From Nonomuraea sediminis (lineage in GTDB: Bacteria > Actinomycetota > Actinomycetes > Streptosporangiales > Streptosporangiaceae), in contig NZ_JAHDTI010000004.1 of the NCBI RefSeq assembly GCF_018531495.1, positions 1 through 64,000 on the forward strand: DNA of 64,000 bases, read 5' to 3'. Below the pieces are notes generated by a model. That model did not search any database, was not told the DNA's origin, and saw nothing but the letters and a program-made list of their open reading frames with translations. This document shows, piece after piece, positions 27,254-38,423 of this stretch. The position numbers and the translations under genes are program-made. Numbering within the stretch: the stretch's first letter is position 1; each line of letters opens with the position of its first letter.

Positions 27254-28884
27254 CGCGCCACCACCTTGCCGACCACGGCGTCCTCAGGGAACTCGGCGGC
27301 GCGTGCGGACCTGCCGGTGGCGGGATCCACGAGATACCCGTCCTCGCCGAGCGTCACGAGCAGCTTCCCGTCCTCCGACCAGCCTCGCGGCTCGGGAACC
27401 TCGCCGTCCCGGCGCACGCCCAGCGGCCTGCGCCGGGTGACGTGACCGGTGCGCGCGTCCATCGACACCACCTCGGTGCCGGTCACCGTCACCAGCGTGC
27501 GCGCGTCGGGCGCGAGCCACGCCCGCAGCGTCGGGTCGTACGGCACGCGGGTGCGGACCGTGCCGTCATGGCCGACCGTGCGCAACTCGGTGTCGGGCGT
27601 CCCCGGTAGCGCCGGCCGCCCGGTGGTGACGACCAGGCTGTCCGGCCCGATCCCGAGCACGTACCGGACGCCCGGCATCCGCACCCGGGCAGGGGAGTTC
27701 ATGTCGATCAGGTCGGTCCCGGCGGCGTCCGTGAGCGTGACATAGCTGCCGTCGGCCGACAGCACGGGCTCGGGAACGGCGTCGTCGGCCAGCTTCCCGG
27801 TTAGAAAGCGGCTCTCGCCGGTCTCCAGGTTCCTGCGGACCATGCGGCGCGAGACGTCGTCGAGGTAGACGGCGTAACTGCCGTTCCCGCTGAGCGCGAA
27901 CGGTGCCGGGCGCTCGAGCCCGGTGCGTCTGGCCACGTAGGTGGCCGCCTCGGTGAACCGGTACTGGTACCCCTCCACGGAACCCACTTCCCAGGCATGT
28001 TGGGCGAGCCGCGCGTACTGGAGGGTTCCCAGCTGCTGTCCCGGCTGTGACTGCACCTGCGCCGGCACGGGATTCGGTACGAGGAAGGCCGCCACGGCCA
28101 GCGGCACCGCGGCGATGGGAACCCACGGCAGGGTCCGGCTCTCCCGCGCCGGCCTCGCCTGCCAGGACGAGGCCGCGGCCACCCAGGCCACCACCGGCAG
28201 GCCGTACGAGACGATCACCACCAGGTCGATCGCGTTATGGGGTGGCTGCGGGTAGGCGGCCTGCAGCCCCGTCCACAGCGTGACGGCCGCGCCGAGCGCG
28301 AGCAGCTTGCGCGCCGACGAGGAGCGCACGGCCACCTCGGCCCCGACCAGGTCGGCAGGTCCCGCGTGCAGCGGCCGCCGCTGGAGGCTCCTGACCAGCA
28401 GGTGTACGGCGAGCGTCGCGCCGAGCGCGGTCACCGCCGCCAATCGTTCGGCGACCCCCACCTCGGCGCGGAAAGAGCGCGCCACCGTGGCAACGGCCAG
28501 GGCGCAGCCGACGGCGGCGGCGATTCTCCAGCAGACGACGAGCAGCGTCGGCGCGAGCTGTATGCCGATCGGCCGCCCTTTCTGCCCCCGGCCGAATCCA
28601 ATCTCCGCGGCCACAATTCCGAAAAGCCAGCCGACCACAAATGGAAACGGACTTAGCGTGACAGTGACTATCGTCCACGCCAGCCCGGCCGCCAGCCCGA
28701 TCCACTTCCAGCGCTGCGTCACCCGGAGGTAGCCGAGGACGAGGCCGCCGTTGAACTCGCCGACGTCCAGTTGCTGCCAGCGGGCGAAGCGATTCACCGT
28801 TGTCGGCGTGAGAGAGCCGTCGGCGTACTTTGTCGCGAGCGGCGCGAGAACCGCGGTCAACGGCAGGAACCAGATTACGAGCAA
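27250..28884 (-). CDS. Polytopic membrane protein with C-terminal beta-propeller (paralogue C)
   Basis: A 544-residue protein. Roughly the first 280 residues form about nine membrane segments; QRWKWIGLAAGLAWTIVT and the following WLFGIVAAEIG parallel the TM pair of paralogue A. The C-terminal ~260 residues are propeller repeats: FALSGNGSYAVYLDDVSRRM, ESRFLTGKLADDAVPEPVLS, GWSEDGKLLVTLGEDG. I chose TTG at 28884 because AAAGG lies six bases upstream. An ATG at 28926 would add 14 residues. It is divergent from partner B and coupled to paralogue B. Confidence 0.75.
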   Translation of the reverse strand: MLVIWFLPLTAVLAPLATKYADGSLTPTTVNRFARWQQLDVGEFNGGLVLGYLRVTQRWKWIGLAAGLAWTIVTVTLSPFPFVVGWLFGIVAAEIGFGRGQKGRPIGIQLAPTLLVVCWRIAAAVGCALAVATVARSFRAEVGVAERLAAVTALGATLAVHLLVRSLQRRPLHAGPADLVGAEVAVRSSSARKLLALGAAVTLWTGLQAAYPQPPHNAIDLVVIVSYGLPVVAWVAAASSWQARPARESRTLPWVPIAAVPLAVAAFLVPNPVPAQVQSQPGQQLGTLQYARLAQHAWEVGSVEGYQYRFTEAATYVARRTGLERPAPFALSGNGSYAVYLDDVSRRMVRRNLETGESRFLTGKLADDAVPEPVLSADGSYVTLTDAAGTDLIDMNSPARVRMPGVRYVLGIGPDSLVVTTGRPALPGTPDTELRTVGHDGTVRTRVPYDPTLRAWLAPDARTLVTVTGTEVVSMDARTGHVTRRRPLGVRRDGEVPEPRGWSEDGKLLVTLGEDGYLVDPATGRSARAAEFPEDAVVGKVVAR

Positions 28885-28950
28885 CGAGTGCCTTTCATCA
28901 CGCCCGAAAACGTAGCAGAATGCCATTTCGCGTGACAGGGGAGAGGTGAA

Positions 28951-29463
28951 GTGATTTCTGCCGACGTTTGGGCCCGGCTGGATCCCGGCGTCGGGAGGTT
29001 GAGTCGCCGCCTCCGCCTCGTCCTGGCCGTCGGCGTGGTGGTCTCCCTCGGTTGCCTGCTGGCCTGGCGGTCGGGTGCGGTGGTTCCCCGGCTCGAGCAT
29101 CGGGGCTTCGGCCCGGAGCAGACGTTCGTCTACAGGGACGACGCGGGCAGGCCGAGCACGGCCAGGGCCACCGTCGTCCAGATGTTCGTCAACGACGGGT
29201 GGCTGCCCGTCACGATCACCGGCGTGGCGGTGAAGACGGCGGACGTGTCACTGGTGAAGGCGACGGGTGGGCCGATTCCCCGCACGCTCGGCCCCGGTGC
29301 CGCACTCACCCTCGAACTCGTGCTCGACGTGCGACGATGTGACGTCCGGAAGGGAGTACCCGTGCTCTTCGAGGTCGACCGATGGTGGGGCGCCACGACG
29401 GTGACCGCGGTTCGGGAGGACGACGACGAACCCTGGCTCTCGGCTCTCTCGATCTGTCGCTAG
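28951..29463 (+). CDS. Single-pass membrane beta-sandwich protein (partner B)
   Basis: A 170-residue relative of the protein at 24586-25161. N-terminal WARLDPGVGRLSRR, one membrane helix (LVLAVGVVVSLGCLLAWRS), then a beta-rich outer domain with MFVNDGWLPVTITGVAVKT, LTLELVLDVRRCDV and a second Cys at the end (SALSICR). GTG at 28951 has GAGAGG four bases upstream. It is divergent from paralogue C, as partner A is from paralogue A. The 3' end overlaps the convergent gene by four bases. Confidence 0.7.
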   Translation: MISADVWARLDPGVGRLSRRLRLVLAVGVVVSLGCLLAWRSGAVVPRLEHRGFGPEQTFVYRDDAGRPSTARATVVQMFVNDGWLPVTITGVAVKTADVSLVKATGGPIPRTLGPGAALTLELVLDVRRCDVRKGVPVLFEVDRWWGATTVTAVREDDDEPWLSALSICR

Positions 29464-30590
29464 GCCTGTGTTGCCTCCTTCGTGGAGAAGGCGATGCCGG
29501 CTTCGGTGAGGCGGGTGATCAAGGGGTGGCCCATGGCTGCGGCCGTCGTCAGCTGGCCGGCCAGGTCGGGGACCTCGTCGAAGGCGAGGCAGAGGGCCGA
29601 CTCCGCGAGCATCTTGGCGGTTTCGTCGTAGCCGGGGTCGCCGCCCGTCACCTGGGTGCGGACGCGGCGGCCGCCGCCTTCCCCGACGATGGTGAGGTTG
29701 AACCAGTTGCGGGCGCGCTGCTCCGGGGTGGGGCCGTCGCCCGGCTGGAGGCGGGTCGACAGGAAGCGGCGGGCCGGAGGGATCTGGGCGGCCCCGGCCA
29801 GGGCGGTGGCCCCGGCGGCCAGGGCGAGGGCCTGCGGGAGCCGTTTGACCGCGAAGTACTGCCGGTAGGTGAAGTCGGGGCCGTAGCGGTCGAGCAGGCG
29901 GGCCGAGTAGCCGACGATCTGCGGGTCGATCGTGGGCATCGGCATCGCCCAGCCGCCCACGTACCGCAGGCCGCCCGGCAGCGAGCTGACCCGGCGGCCC
30001 GCGGGCACGGGCTCGGCCGAGCGGCGCTGGGTGCCCGCCTCGAGCATCTGGCGCGGGCGCGACATGATCGACAGCGCCGACTGGAAGGTGCCGCCCGACG
30101 GCTGCAGGCGAGTCCGCAAATATCCGGACACGCGGAGCGGGACGCCCTCCGGCAACTGGCTGACCGTGTACAGCACCCCCAGATCAGAGGGAATCGAGTC
30201 GAACCCGCACGCGTGCACGAGCTTGGCCCCCGACGCCACGGCCCGATCGTGGTAGCGCACGTACATCCGGTCCACGAACTCCGGCTCGCCCGTCAGGTCC
30301 AGATAGTGGGTGCCCGCCTCGGCGCACGCCGCGACGAGCGGCTCGCCGTACCTGATGTAAGGACCGACGGTGGTGGCGACCACGCGGGCCTGACGGGCGA
30401 TCGCGGCCAGCGACGCGGGATCGGTGGCGTCGGCGATCAGGATCGGCGCGTCGAGGCCGAGGCGTTCCAGCTTGGCCCTGTCGCGCCCGGCCAGCGCCCA
30501 GCGCACATCGGGGCCCGCGACCCGGTTAAGGTAGGCGGCGGTGAGTGCGCCGGTGAATCCGCTGGCGCCGAACAGCACGATGTCGTACAT
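29460..30590 (-). CDS. Saccharopine-dehydrogenase-family / trans-acting enoyl reductase-like protein
   Basis: A 376-residue protein with an N-terminal Rossmann fold (MYDIVLFGASGFTGALTAAY, ALAGRDRAKLE, VVATTVGPYIRYGEPLVAAC) and the family block GTHYLDLTGEPEF. The middle has VHACGFDSIPSDLGV. Related actinobacterial proteins include the mycobacterial trans-acting enoyl reductase Rv2953. The substrate here is unknown, possibly a polyketide or lipid double bond. ATG at 30590. It is transcribed alone, divergent from the kinase gene. Confidence 0.85.
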   Translation of the reverse strand: MYDIVLFGASGFTGALTAAYLNRVAGPDVRWALAGRDRAKLERLGLDAPILIADATDPASLAAIARQARVVATTVGPYIRYGEPLVAACAEAGTHYLDLTGEPEFVDRMYVRYHDRAVASGAKLVHACGFDSIPSDLGVLYTVSQLPEGVPLRVSGYLRTRLQPSGGTFQSALSIMSRPRQMLEAGTQRRSAEPVPAGRRVSSLPGGLRYVGGWAMPMPTIDPQIVGYSARLLDRYGPDFTYRQYFAVKRLPQALALAAGATALAGAAQIPPARRFLSTRLQPGDGPTPEQRARNWFNLTIVGEGGGRRVRTQVTGGDPGYDETAKMLAESALCLAFDEVPDLAGQLTTAAAMGHPLITRLTEAGIAFSTKEATQA

Positions 30591-30702
30591 GGTGCGAAGC
30601 CTCCATCTCGCTGGATCACGAACGGTTAACGGTTCCCTGAGAGCTTCCTGGGCGTCGTAAAGTTTGCCTCGTCGGGCTTTGTGTACACGTGGGGAAAGAC
30701 GG

Positions 30703-32601
<1,899 letters not shown>

Positions 32602-32660
32602 CGAGCGGGTAACATCCCGAGACGTCACCATCCATAAACCCGTTGAGTTGGGGGAAGGCC

Positions 32661-33635
32661 ATGGCCACGCCCGTCAAGGTAACCGTCACCGGAGCCGCCG
32701 GTCAGATCGGCTACGCCCTGCTGTTCCGCATCGCGTCGGGCCAGCTGCTCGGCGCCGACGTCCCGGTGAAGCTGAGCCTGCTGGAGATCCCGCAGGCGGT
32801 GAAGGCGGCCGAGGGCACCGCGATGGAGCTCGACGACTGCGCGTTCCCGCTGCTGTCCGGCATCGAGATCACCGACGACCCCAACGTGGCCTTCGACGGC
32901 GCCAACGTCGCGCTGCTCGTCGGCGCCATGCCGCGCAAGGCCGGCATGGAGCGCGGCGACCTGCTCGGCGCCAACGGCGGCATCTTCGGCCCGCAGGGCA
33001 AGGCGATCAACGACCACGCAGCCGACGACATCAAGGTCCTGGTCGTGGGCAACCCGGCCAACACCAACGCGCTCATCGCCCAGCAGAACGCGCCCGACGT
33101 TCCGGCCGAGCGCTTCACCGCGATGACCCGCCTCGACCACAACCGCGCGATCTCCCAGATCGCCCAGAAGCTCGGCGTCCCGGTCACCGAGGTGAAGAAC
33201 ATCACCATCTGGGGCAACCACTCCGCCACGCAGTACCCCGACCTGTTCCACGCCGAGGTCGGCGGCAAGGTCGCCGCCGAGCAGGTCGACCAGGAGTGGC
33301 TGCGCGAGACGTTCATCCCCACGGTCGCCAAGCGCGGCGCCGCCATCATCGAGGCCCGCGGCGCCTCCTCGGCCGCCTCGGCCGCCAACGCCGCGATCGA
33401 CCACGTCTACGACTGGGTCAACGGCACCGACTGGACCTCCGCGGCGATCGTCTCCGACGGCTCGTACGGGGTGCCGGAGGGGCTCATCTCCTCCTTCCCG
33501 GTCCGCGCGGTCGACGGGCGGTTCGAGATCATCCAGGGGCTCGAGATCGACGCGTTCTCCCGCGAGCGCATCGACGCCTCCGTCGGCGAGCTCATCGAGG
33601 AGCGCGACGCGGTGAAGTCCCTCGGCCTGATCTGA
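32661..33635 (+). CDS. mdh: Malate dehydrogenase
   Basis: NAD-dependent oxidation of malate to oxaloacetate. The 324 residues show VTVTGAAGQIGYALLFRIAS (cofactor loop), LVGAMPRKAGMERGDLL (substrate Arg residues), VVGNPANTNALI, TRLDHNRAISQIAQKLGV and the catalytic His in WGNHSATQYPDL. The ATG at 32661 has GGGGGAAGG upstream. The gene ends in a strong terminator. It may be partly cotranscribed with the kinase gene, but a short gap and no terminator are the only evidence. Confidence 0.96.
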   Translation: MATPVKVTVTGAAGQIGYALLFRIASGQLLGADVPVKLSLLEIPQAVKAAEGTAMELDDCAFPLLSGIEITDDPNVAFDGANVALLVGAMPRKAGMERGDLLGANGGIFGPQGKAINDHAADDIKVLVVGNPANTNALIAQQNAPDVPAERFTAMTRLDHNRAISQIAQKLGVPVTEVKNITIWGNHSATQYPDLFHAEVGGKVAAEQVDQEWLRETFIPTVAKRGAAIIEARGASSAASAANAAIDHVYDWVNGTDWTSAAIVSDGSYGVPEGLISSFPVRAVDGRFEIIQGLEIDAFSRERIDASVGELIEERDAVKSLGLI

Positions 33636-33646
33636 TCCGAGGCTTT

Positions 33647-33682
33647 CGGCGCGCATCCGTTTTCGGGTGCGCGCCGTTTTTC
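33647..33682 (+). terminator. Intrinsic terminator of mdh
   Basis: CGGCGCGCA (33647-33655) pairs with TGCGCGCCG (33668-33676), extended by CCG/CGG around a TTTT loop. The hairpin is followed by TTTTT. Confidence 0.92.
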
Positions 33683-33712
33683 ATGTCCGGCGCCCTGCCG
33701 ACAACCAGGCCA

Positions 33713-33859
33713 CTAGTGGCGGGGGCAGGGGGTGGCGGCGTGGGTGGCGGGGGCGGGCTGTGAGGTGGCGAAGACCACGCCGGATGCGGCGGCGAGGCTG
33801 CCTAACAGGATGAGGACGCCGAAGAGCACCTTCGTGACCCTTGGTGAAAAGCTCCTCAC
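33713..33859 (-). CDS. Possible 48-residue exported or membrane peptide
   Basis: A minus-strand frame from GTG at 33859 to TAG at 33713 encodes a short basic N-terminus (RSFSPRVTK), a hydrophobic stretch (VLFGVLILLGSLAAASGVVF) and a Pro/Ala-rich tail ending TPCPRH. This is how a signal-anchored peptide would look. There is no clear ribosome site. It sits between the mdh terminator and galE, downstream of galE on the same strand. It may be chance. Confidence 0.35.
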   Translation of the reverse strand: MRSFSPRVTKVLFGVLILLGSLAAASGVVFATSQPAPATHAATPCPRH

Positions 33860-33897
33860 ATTTCGGTATCACAGCACAGATTCGGCGTCGGCATACC

Positions 33898-34845
33898 TCA
33901 TTTTCCGGAAAGCGCTCCCCAGGCATCCCCGACGATCTCGGCCATCGAGCCCCGCTCGGCCTTCCACCCCAGCTCACGCTGGATTTTCGCGGACGAGGCG
34001 ACCAGTACGGCGGGGTCTCCGGGCCTGCGCGGGCCGACCACGGACGGGATCTCGTGGCCGGTGATCTCGCGGCAGACCTCGATCATCTCGTGGACCGAGA
34101 AGCCGGTGCCGTTGCCCAGGTTGTAGATCTTGTGCTCGCCCGGGGTGATCGCGTCGAGCGCGAGCAGGTGCGCGCGGGCCAGGTCCGCGACGTGGATGTA
34201 GTCGCGTACGCAGGTGCCGTCGGGCGTGGGGTAGTCGGTGCCGAACACCGATACCGACTCGCGCTCGCCGGTGGCCACCTTCAGGACGTTCGGGATGAGG
34301 TGGGTCTCGATCGCGTGCCGCTCGCGGAAGGCGCCGTAGGCTCCGGCCACGTTGAAGTAGCGCAGGCTGACCGCGCCGAGCCCGTGCAGCCCCGCGTAGG
34401 TGGTCAGCACGGTGTCGACGGCCAGCTTGGAGGCCCCGTAGGGGTTGGTGGGCCGGGTGGGGTCGGATTCCTCGATCGGGGTCCGTTCCGGCTCGCCGTA
34501 CACGGCTGCTGTCGACGAGAAGACGATTTTTCCGACATTTTGCTGTCGCATCGCGTCCAGGAGCGCGAGGGCTCCGCCGAGGTTGTGCTTCCAGTAGAGA
34601 CCGGGCTTCTCGACCGATTCGCCGACCAGCGACTTGGCGGCGAAGTGCAGCACCGCCTCCACCCCGTCGAGCGCGTCGCCCGGGTCGGTGATGCACCCCC
34701 GGACGAAGCGAGCCCCGGCGGGCACGGCGTTCTCGTGCCCCGTGGACAGGTCGTCGAGCACGGTCACCTCGTGCCCGGCCTCGACCAGCTGCGCCGCGAC
34801 GACGCTGCCGACATATCCCGCGCCTCCGGTGACCAGCAGTCTCAT
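33898..34845 (-). CDS. galE: UDP-glucose 4-epimerase
   Basis: Interconverts UDP-glucose and UDP-galactose for wall polymers and galactose use. The 315-residue extended-SDR protein has LLVTGGAGYVGSVVAAQL, LDDLSTGHENAV, HFAAKSLVGESV, the catalytic FSSTAAVYG and NPYGASKLAVD (Tyr-x3-Lys), RYFNVAGA and YIHVADLARAHLLAL. ATG at 34845 is preceded by AGGAG five bases upstream; GTG at 34851 is less likely because it touches that site. Single gene, divergent from the CNNM-type protein gene. Confidence 0.95.
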   Translation of the reverse strand: MRLLVTGGAGYVGSVVAAQLVEAGHEVTVLDDLSTGHENAVPAGARFVRGCITDPGDALDGVEAVLHFAAKSLVGESVEKPGLYWKHNLGGALALLDAMRQQNVGKIVFSSTAAVYGEPERTPIEESDPTRPTNPYGASKLAVDTVLTTYAGLHGLGAVSLRYFNVAGAYGAFRERHAIETHLIPNVLKVATGERESVSVFGTDYPTPDGTCVRDYIHVADLARAHLLALDAITPGEHKIYNLGNGTGFSVHEMIEVCREITGHEIPSVVGPRRPGDPAVLVASSAKIQRELGWKAERGSMAEIVGDAWGALSGK

Positions 34846-34930
34846 GTTCACTCCTGTTTAAACATGTGCGATTTTGTAGGGCTTGCTGTTCAGCATACGG
34901 GTGAATCCCTCCGAGTACGCTGCCAACACC

Positions 34931-36244
34931 ATGTTTGACACCGTCGTGGCCAATCTCGCCCTGGTCCTGCTCTTCATTGTGGTGGGCGGGTTCTTCGCGG
35001 CCGCGGAGATGGCGATGATCTCCCTGCGGGAGAGCCAGATACGCAGGCTCTCCGGCAAGGGCAAGCGGGGTCAGCGGGTGGCCAAGCTGGCCCGCGACCC
35101 CAACCGTTTCCTGTCCGCGGTGCAGATCGGGGTCACCGTCGCCACCGTGCTGTCGGCCGCCTTCGGCGCCGACCGCATCGGCGCGCTGCTGGTGCCCGCA
35201 CTGGAGGGCTGGGGGGTCTCCCCGGCCATCGCCCCCTCGCTCGCGCTGATCCTGGTGACCATCGCGATCTCCTACTTCTCGCTGGTGCTCGGGGAGCTGG
35301 CGCCCAAGCGGTTCGCCCGGCAGCGCGCCGAACGGCTTTCGCTGGTCGTGGCGCCCATCCTGGACCGGGTCGCGTCGCTGTCGCGCCCGATCATCTGGGT
35401 GCTGTCGAAGTCGACCGACGGCGTGGTCCGGCTGCTCGGCGGCAACCCGCAGGCCGACAGGGAGAAGGTGACCACCGAGGAACTGCGCGACATGGTCGTC
35501 GGCCACGCCGACCTGGACGCCGACGAGCGGAACCTGATCGCCGAGGTGTTCGCCGCCGGCAAGCGGCAACTGCGCGAGGTGATGCTGCCGCGGACGGAGG
35601 TGGAGTTCATGGAGGCCGACACTCCGCTGGCCGAGGCCGCGGTGCTGGCCGCCGCGATGCCGCACTCCCGCTTCCCCGTCTACCGCGAGTCCTACGACGA
35701 GATCCTGGGCTTCGTCCACGTACGCGACCTGCTCGACCCGGTGCTGACCGGGCGGATCGAGCCGATCAGCCAGCTGGTGCCGATCCGGCCGATCAAGCTC
35801 GTGCCCACGTCCAAGCGGGTGCTCACCACGCTGTCGGAGATGCGCGACGAGAACCACCACCTGGCCATCGTGGTCGACGAGTACGGCGGCACCGCGGGCA
35901 TCGTCACGCTCGAGGACCTGGTCGAGGAGCTGATCGGCGACATCAGGGACGAGTACGACGTCGAGGACGACACCGTGGTGCTGCCCGCGGGCGAGATGGA
36001 GATCGACGGCCTGACCAACCTCAACGACTTCGCCCAGGACACCGGGATCCGGCTGCCCGACGGCCCCTACGAGACGCTCGGCGGCTTCGTCATGGCCGTG
36101 CTCGGGCACGTCGCCTCCGTCGGGGAGAAGGTAGAGGTCCCCGGGTTCGAGCTGACGGTCACCGAGCTGGACGGCCGCAGGATCGCCCGCGTCCGGGTGA
36201 AACGCCGTCCGGTGCTTGAGTCGCCGCCTGAGCAGGATTCCTGA
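34931..36244 (+). CDS. CNNM/CorC-type transporter or hemolysin-like protein
   Basis: A 437-residue membrane protein. The DUF21/CNNM membrane domain (to about 190) contains GGFFAAAEMAMISLRESQIR and YFSLVLGELAPKRFA. A paired CBS module follows (VMLPRTEVEFMEADTPLAEA, SRFPVYRESYDEILGFVHV, VVDEYGGTAGIVTLEDLVEE), then a CorC/HlyC C-terminal domain (GEMEIDGLTNLNDFA, ETLGGFVMAVLG). The family is linked to Mg or Co export rather than true haemolysis. ATG at 34931 is chosen; no strong ribosome site is visible, and GTG 34901 is possible. Confidence 0.9.
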   Translation: MFDTVVANLALVLLFIVVGGFFAAAEMAMISLRESQIRRLSGKGKRGQRVAKLARDPNRFLSAVQIGVTVATVLSAAFGADRIGALLVPALEGWGVSPAIAPSLALILVTIAISYFSLVLGELAPKRFARQRAERLSLVVAPILDRVASLSRPIIWVLSKSTDGVVRLLGGNPQADREKVTTEELRDMVVGHADLDADERNLIAEVFAAGKRQLREVMLPRTEVEFMEADTPLAEAAVLAAAMPHSRFPVYRESYDEILGFVHVRDLLDPVLTGRIEPISQLVPIRPIKLVPTSKRVLTTLSEMRDENHHLAIVVDEYGGTAGIVTLEDLVEELIGDIRDEYDVEDDTVVLPAGEMEIDGLTNLNDFAQDTGIRLPDGPYETLGGFVMAVLGHVASVGEKVEVPGFELTVTELDGRRIARVRVKRRPVLESPPEQDS

Positions 36245-36258
36245 CACAATTGCCTGCT

Positions 36259-37263
36259 ATGGCCAGACCTCGTGTACTCTCCGGCATCCAGCCCACGGCA
36301 GACTCCTTCCACCTGGGCAACTACCTGGGTGCGGTCCGCCAGTGGGTCACGCTGCAGGAGACGCACGACGCCTTCTACTGCGTCGTCGATCTTCACGCGA
36401 TCACCGTGCCGACCGAGCCCGACGCCCTGCGCCGCCGCAGCCGGGTGGCCGCCGCGCAGCTGTTCGCCGCCGGGCTCGACCCCGAGCGCTCCACCGTCTT
36501 CGTCCAGTCGCACGTGCGCGAGCACACCGAGCTGGCCTGGGTGCTGATCTGCCTGACCGGCATGGGCGAGGCCGCCCGCATGACGCAGTTCAAGGACAAG
36601 TCCGCCAAGTTCGGCGAGAGCGCGGCCAGCGTGGGCCTGTTCACCTACCCGATCCTGCAGGCCGCCGACATCCTGCTCTACCAGGCCAACGCGGTCCCCG
36701 TCGGCGCCGACCAGAAGCAGCACCTCGAGCTCACCCGCGACCTGGCCCAGCGCTTCAACCACCGCTTCGGCGACACGTTCACGCTGCCCGACCCGTACAT
36801 CCTCAAGGAGGTCGAGAAGATCACCGACCTCCAGGACCCGACGTCGAAGATGTCCAAGTCCTCCTCCAGCCCCGCCGGCATCCTGGACGTGCTCGAGCAG
36901 CCAGGCCCGCTGCGCAAGAAGGTCATGCGCGCGGTCACCGACACCGGCTCCGAGGTGCTCTTCGACGAGGAGATCAAGCCGGGCATCTCCAACCTGCTGC
37001 GCATCCAGTCGGCGCTCACCAGGACCCCGATCCCCGACCTGGTCGCCCGCTACGAGGGCCAGGGCTACGGCACGTTCAAGAAGGACGTGGCCGAGGCCGT
37101 CGTGGAGACCTTCACCCCGATCCGCGAGCGCACCGAGAAGCTGCTGGCCAACGAGTCGGAGCTGGACCGCCTGCTGGCCATCGGCGCCGGGCGTGCCCGC
37201 GAGGTCGCCGCCCGCACGATGGCCGAGGTCCGCGACCGCGTCGGCTTCCTGCCGAGCCTCTGA
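36259..37263 (+). CDS. trpS: Tryptophanyl-tRNA synthetase
   Basis: Charges tRNA-Trp. The 334 residues are a class I synthetase of bacterial type: VLSGIQPTADSFHLGNYLGA with the HIGH-like HLGN, FTYPILQAADILLYQAN, VPVGADQKQHLELTRDLA, and KMSKS in DPTSKMSKSSSSP. The ATG at 36259 starts 14 bp after the previous stop, with no visible strong ribosome site. A neighbouring hairpin at 37270-37295 may end the transcript. Confidence 0.96.
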   Translation: MARPRVLSGIQPTADSFHLGNYLGAVRQWVTLQETHDAFYCVVDLHAITVPTEPDALRRRSRVAAAQLFAAGLDPERSTVFVQSHVREHTELAWVLICLTGMGEAARMTQFKDKSAKFGESAASVGLFTYPILQAADILLYQANAVPVGADQKQHLELTRDLAQRFNHRFGDTFTLPDPYILKEVEKITDLQDPTSKMSKSSSSPAGILDVLEQPGPLRKKVMRAVTDTGSEVLFDEEIKPGISNLLRIQSALTRTPIPDLVARYEGQGYGTFKKDVAEAVVETFTPIRERTEKLLANESELDRLLAIGAGRAREVAARTMAEVRDRVGFLPSL

Positions 37264-37269
37264 GTACGG

Positions 37270-37295
37270 CGGGCACCCGCAAGACCGGGTGCCCG
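37270..37295 (+). terminator. Hairpin after trpS (no T-tract)
   Basis: CGGGCACCC (37270-37278) pairs with GGGTGCCCG (37287-37295) around an eight-base loop, directly after the trpS stop. U-less hairpins of this type are common 3' ends in high-GC actinomycetes. Confidence 0.6.
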
Positions 37296-37421
37296 GCCAG
37301 GAGCGGAGTCGTAGCGGTGCCCAGCCCCGCATCACCGGAGTAGCGTCTCCCTGGACAGAGCCCGCCGAAGTACGGTGACCGGCGGTGGGGCGGCTTCGCC
37401 GTACAGCGTGAGAGGGAGGCT

Positions 37422-38423
37422 GTGGGGCTCTTCAGGCGGAGGGCGGAAGATCACGCGCGGTTCGTGCTCGACCGGACCTGGTCCGATCCCGCGCTCGACG
37501 CGGGCGTCGAGGCGGTCGCCGAGGGACACCTGGCCGCGGGCAAGGCGCTGCTGGCCGAGACGCGCGGCGACTCCGACCGCAGGACGTTGCGGCTCGACGC
37601 GCTGGCCAGGGCGGCGAACGGGCAGAGCGAGCGCCTGGCCGACCTGCTGAGAGACGCCGACGAGGACCCCGACCTGTGGGTGTGGCACGGCTGCGTCATC
37701 GCCGACGAGGCGTGGAGCGCTTTCGACGGGCATCTCAGCGACGAGGAGTTCCAGCGTTTCTTCGCGCTGCTGCAGGAGGCGCACGACTCGCTGCTGCGCG
37801 CCGCCCGGCTCGCCCCCGGCGACGCGGCGCCGTGGGCGGTGCTGCAGCGTGTAGCAGCGCTGACCCAGGCGCGCAGGGAGGACGTCGACCGGCTCTGGCA
37901 GGAGGCGGTGGCGCGCTCTCCTCGCCTGTTCGCCGCGCACTGGGACAGGCTGGGCATCGTCGGCGACCGCTGGTCGGGATCCGAGGAGGAGATGTTCGCC
38001 TTCGCCCGTGACACGGTCGAGCGTGCCCCGGCGGGCAGCCCGATCGTGGCGATGCTGCCGCTGGCGCACTTCATCCGCTACCGCCGCGAGCGCGACCGGC
38101 TCTACGAGGACAACAAGTTCGTGGCCGGGGCGAAGCTGGAGCTTCGCTACTTCTCCCACGAGGTGCTCGGCGAGATCCGCGAGGCCGACGCCAAGTGGGA
38201 GAGCAGGCAGACCCCGCACCCGTACGCGCTCAGGGCGCACAACCTCTTCGCCGGGGCCTACCTGCAGGGCAACAAGATGCGCGACTACGACAGGCGCAAG
38301 CGCCACCTGGCCCGCATCGGCCGCCGCGTCGACAGCATGCCGTGGGCCATCCTGTCCGACGACCCGGTCCGCACGATGGCGGGCGGCCTGAGGAACCTGG
38401 GCCTGCCGCTGCCGGAGGCCTAG
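37422..38423 (+). CDS. Hypothetical helical-repeat protein
   Basis: A 333-residue soluble protein I do not recognise by function. It is rich in Ala, Arg, Glu and Trp and looks like TPR-type helical repeats: DPDLWVWHGCVIADEAWSAF, LLRAARLAPGDAAPWAVLQR, AVARSPRLFAAHWDRLGIVG. This recalls actinobacterial proteins annotated only as hypothetical or DUF4034-like. GTG at 37422 has GAGGGAGG upstream. The 3' end overlaps the convergent MarR gene by four bases. Confidence 0.7.
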   Translation: MGLFRRRAEDHARFVLDRTWSDPALDAGVEAVAEGHLAAGKALLAETRGDSDRRTLRLDALARAANGQSERLADLLRDADEDPDLWVWHGCVIADEAWSAFDGHLSDEEFQRFFALLQEAHDSLLRAARLAPGDAAPWAVLQRVAALTQARREDVDRLWQEAVARSPRLFAAHWDRLGIVGDRWSGSEEEMFAFARDTVERAPAGSPIVAMLPLAHFIRYRRERDRLYEDNKFVAGAKLELRYFSHEVLGEIREADAKWESRQTPHPYALRAHNLFAGAYLQGNKMRDYDRRKRHLARIGRRVDSMPWAILSDDPVRTMAGGLRNLGLPLPEA

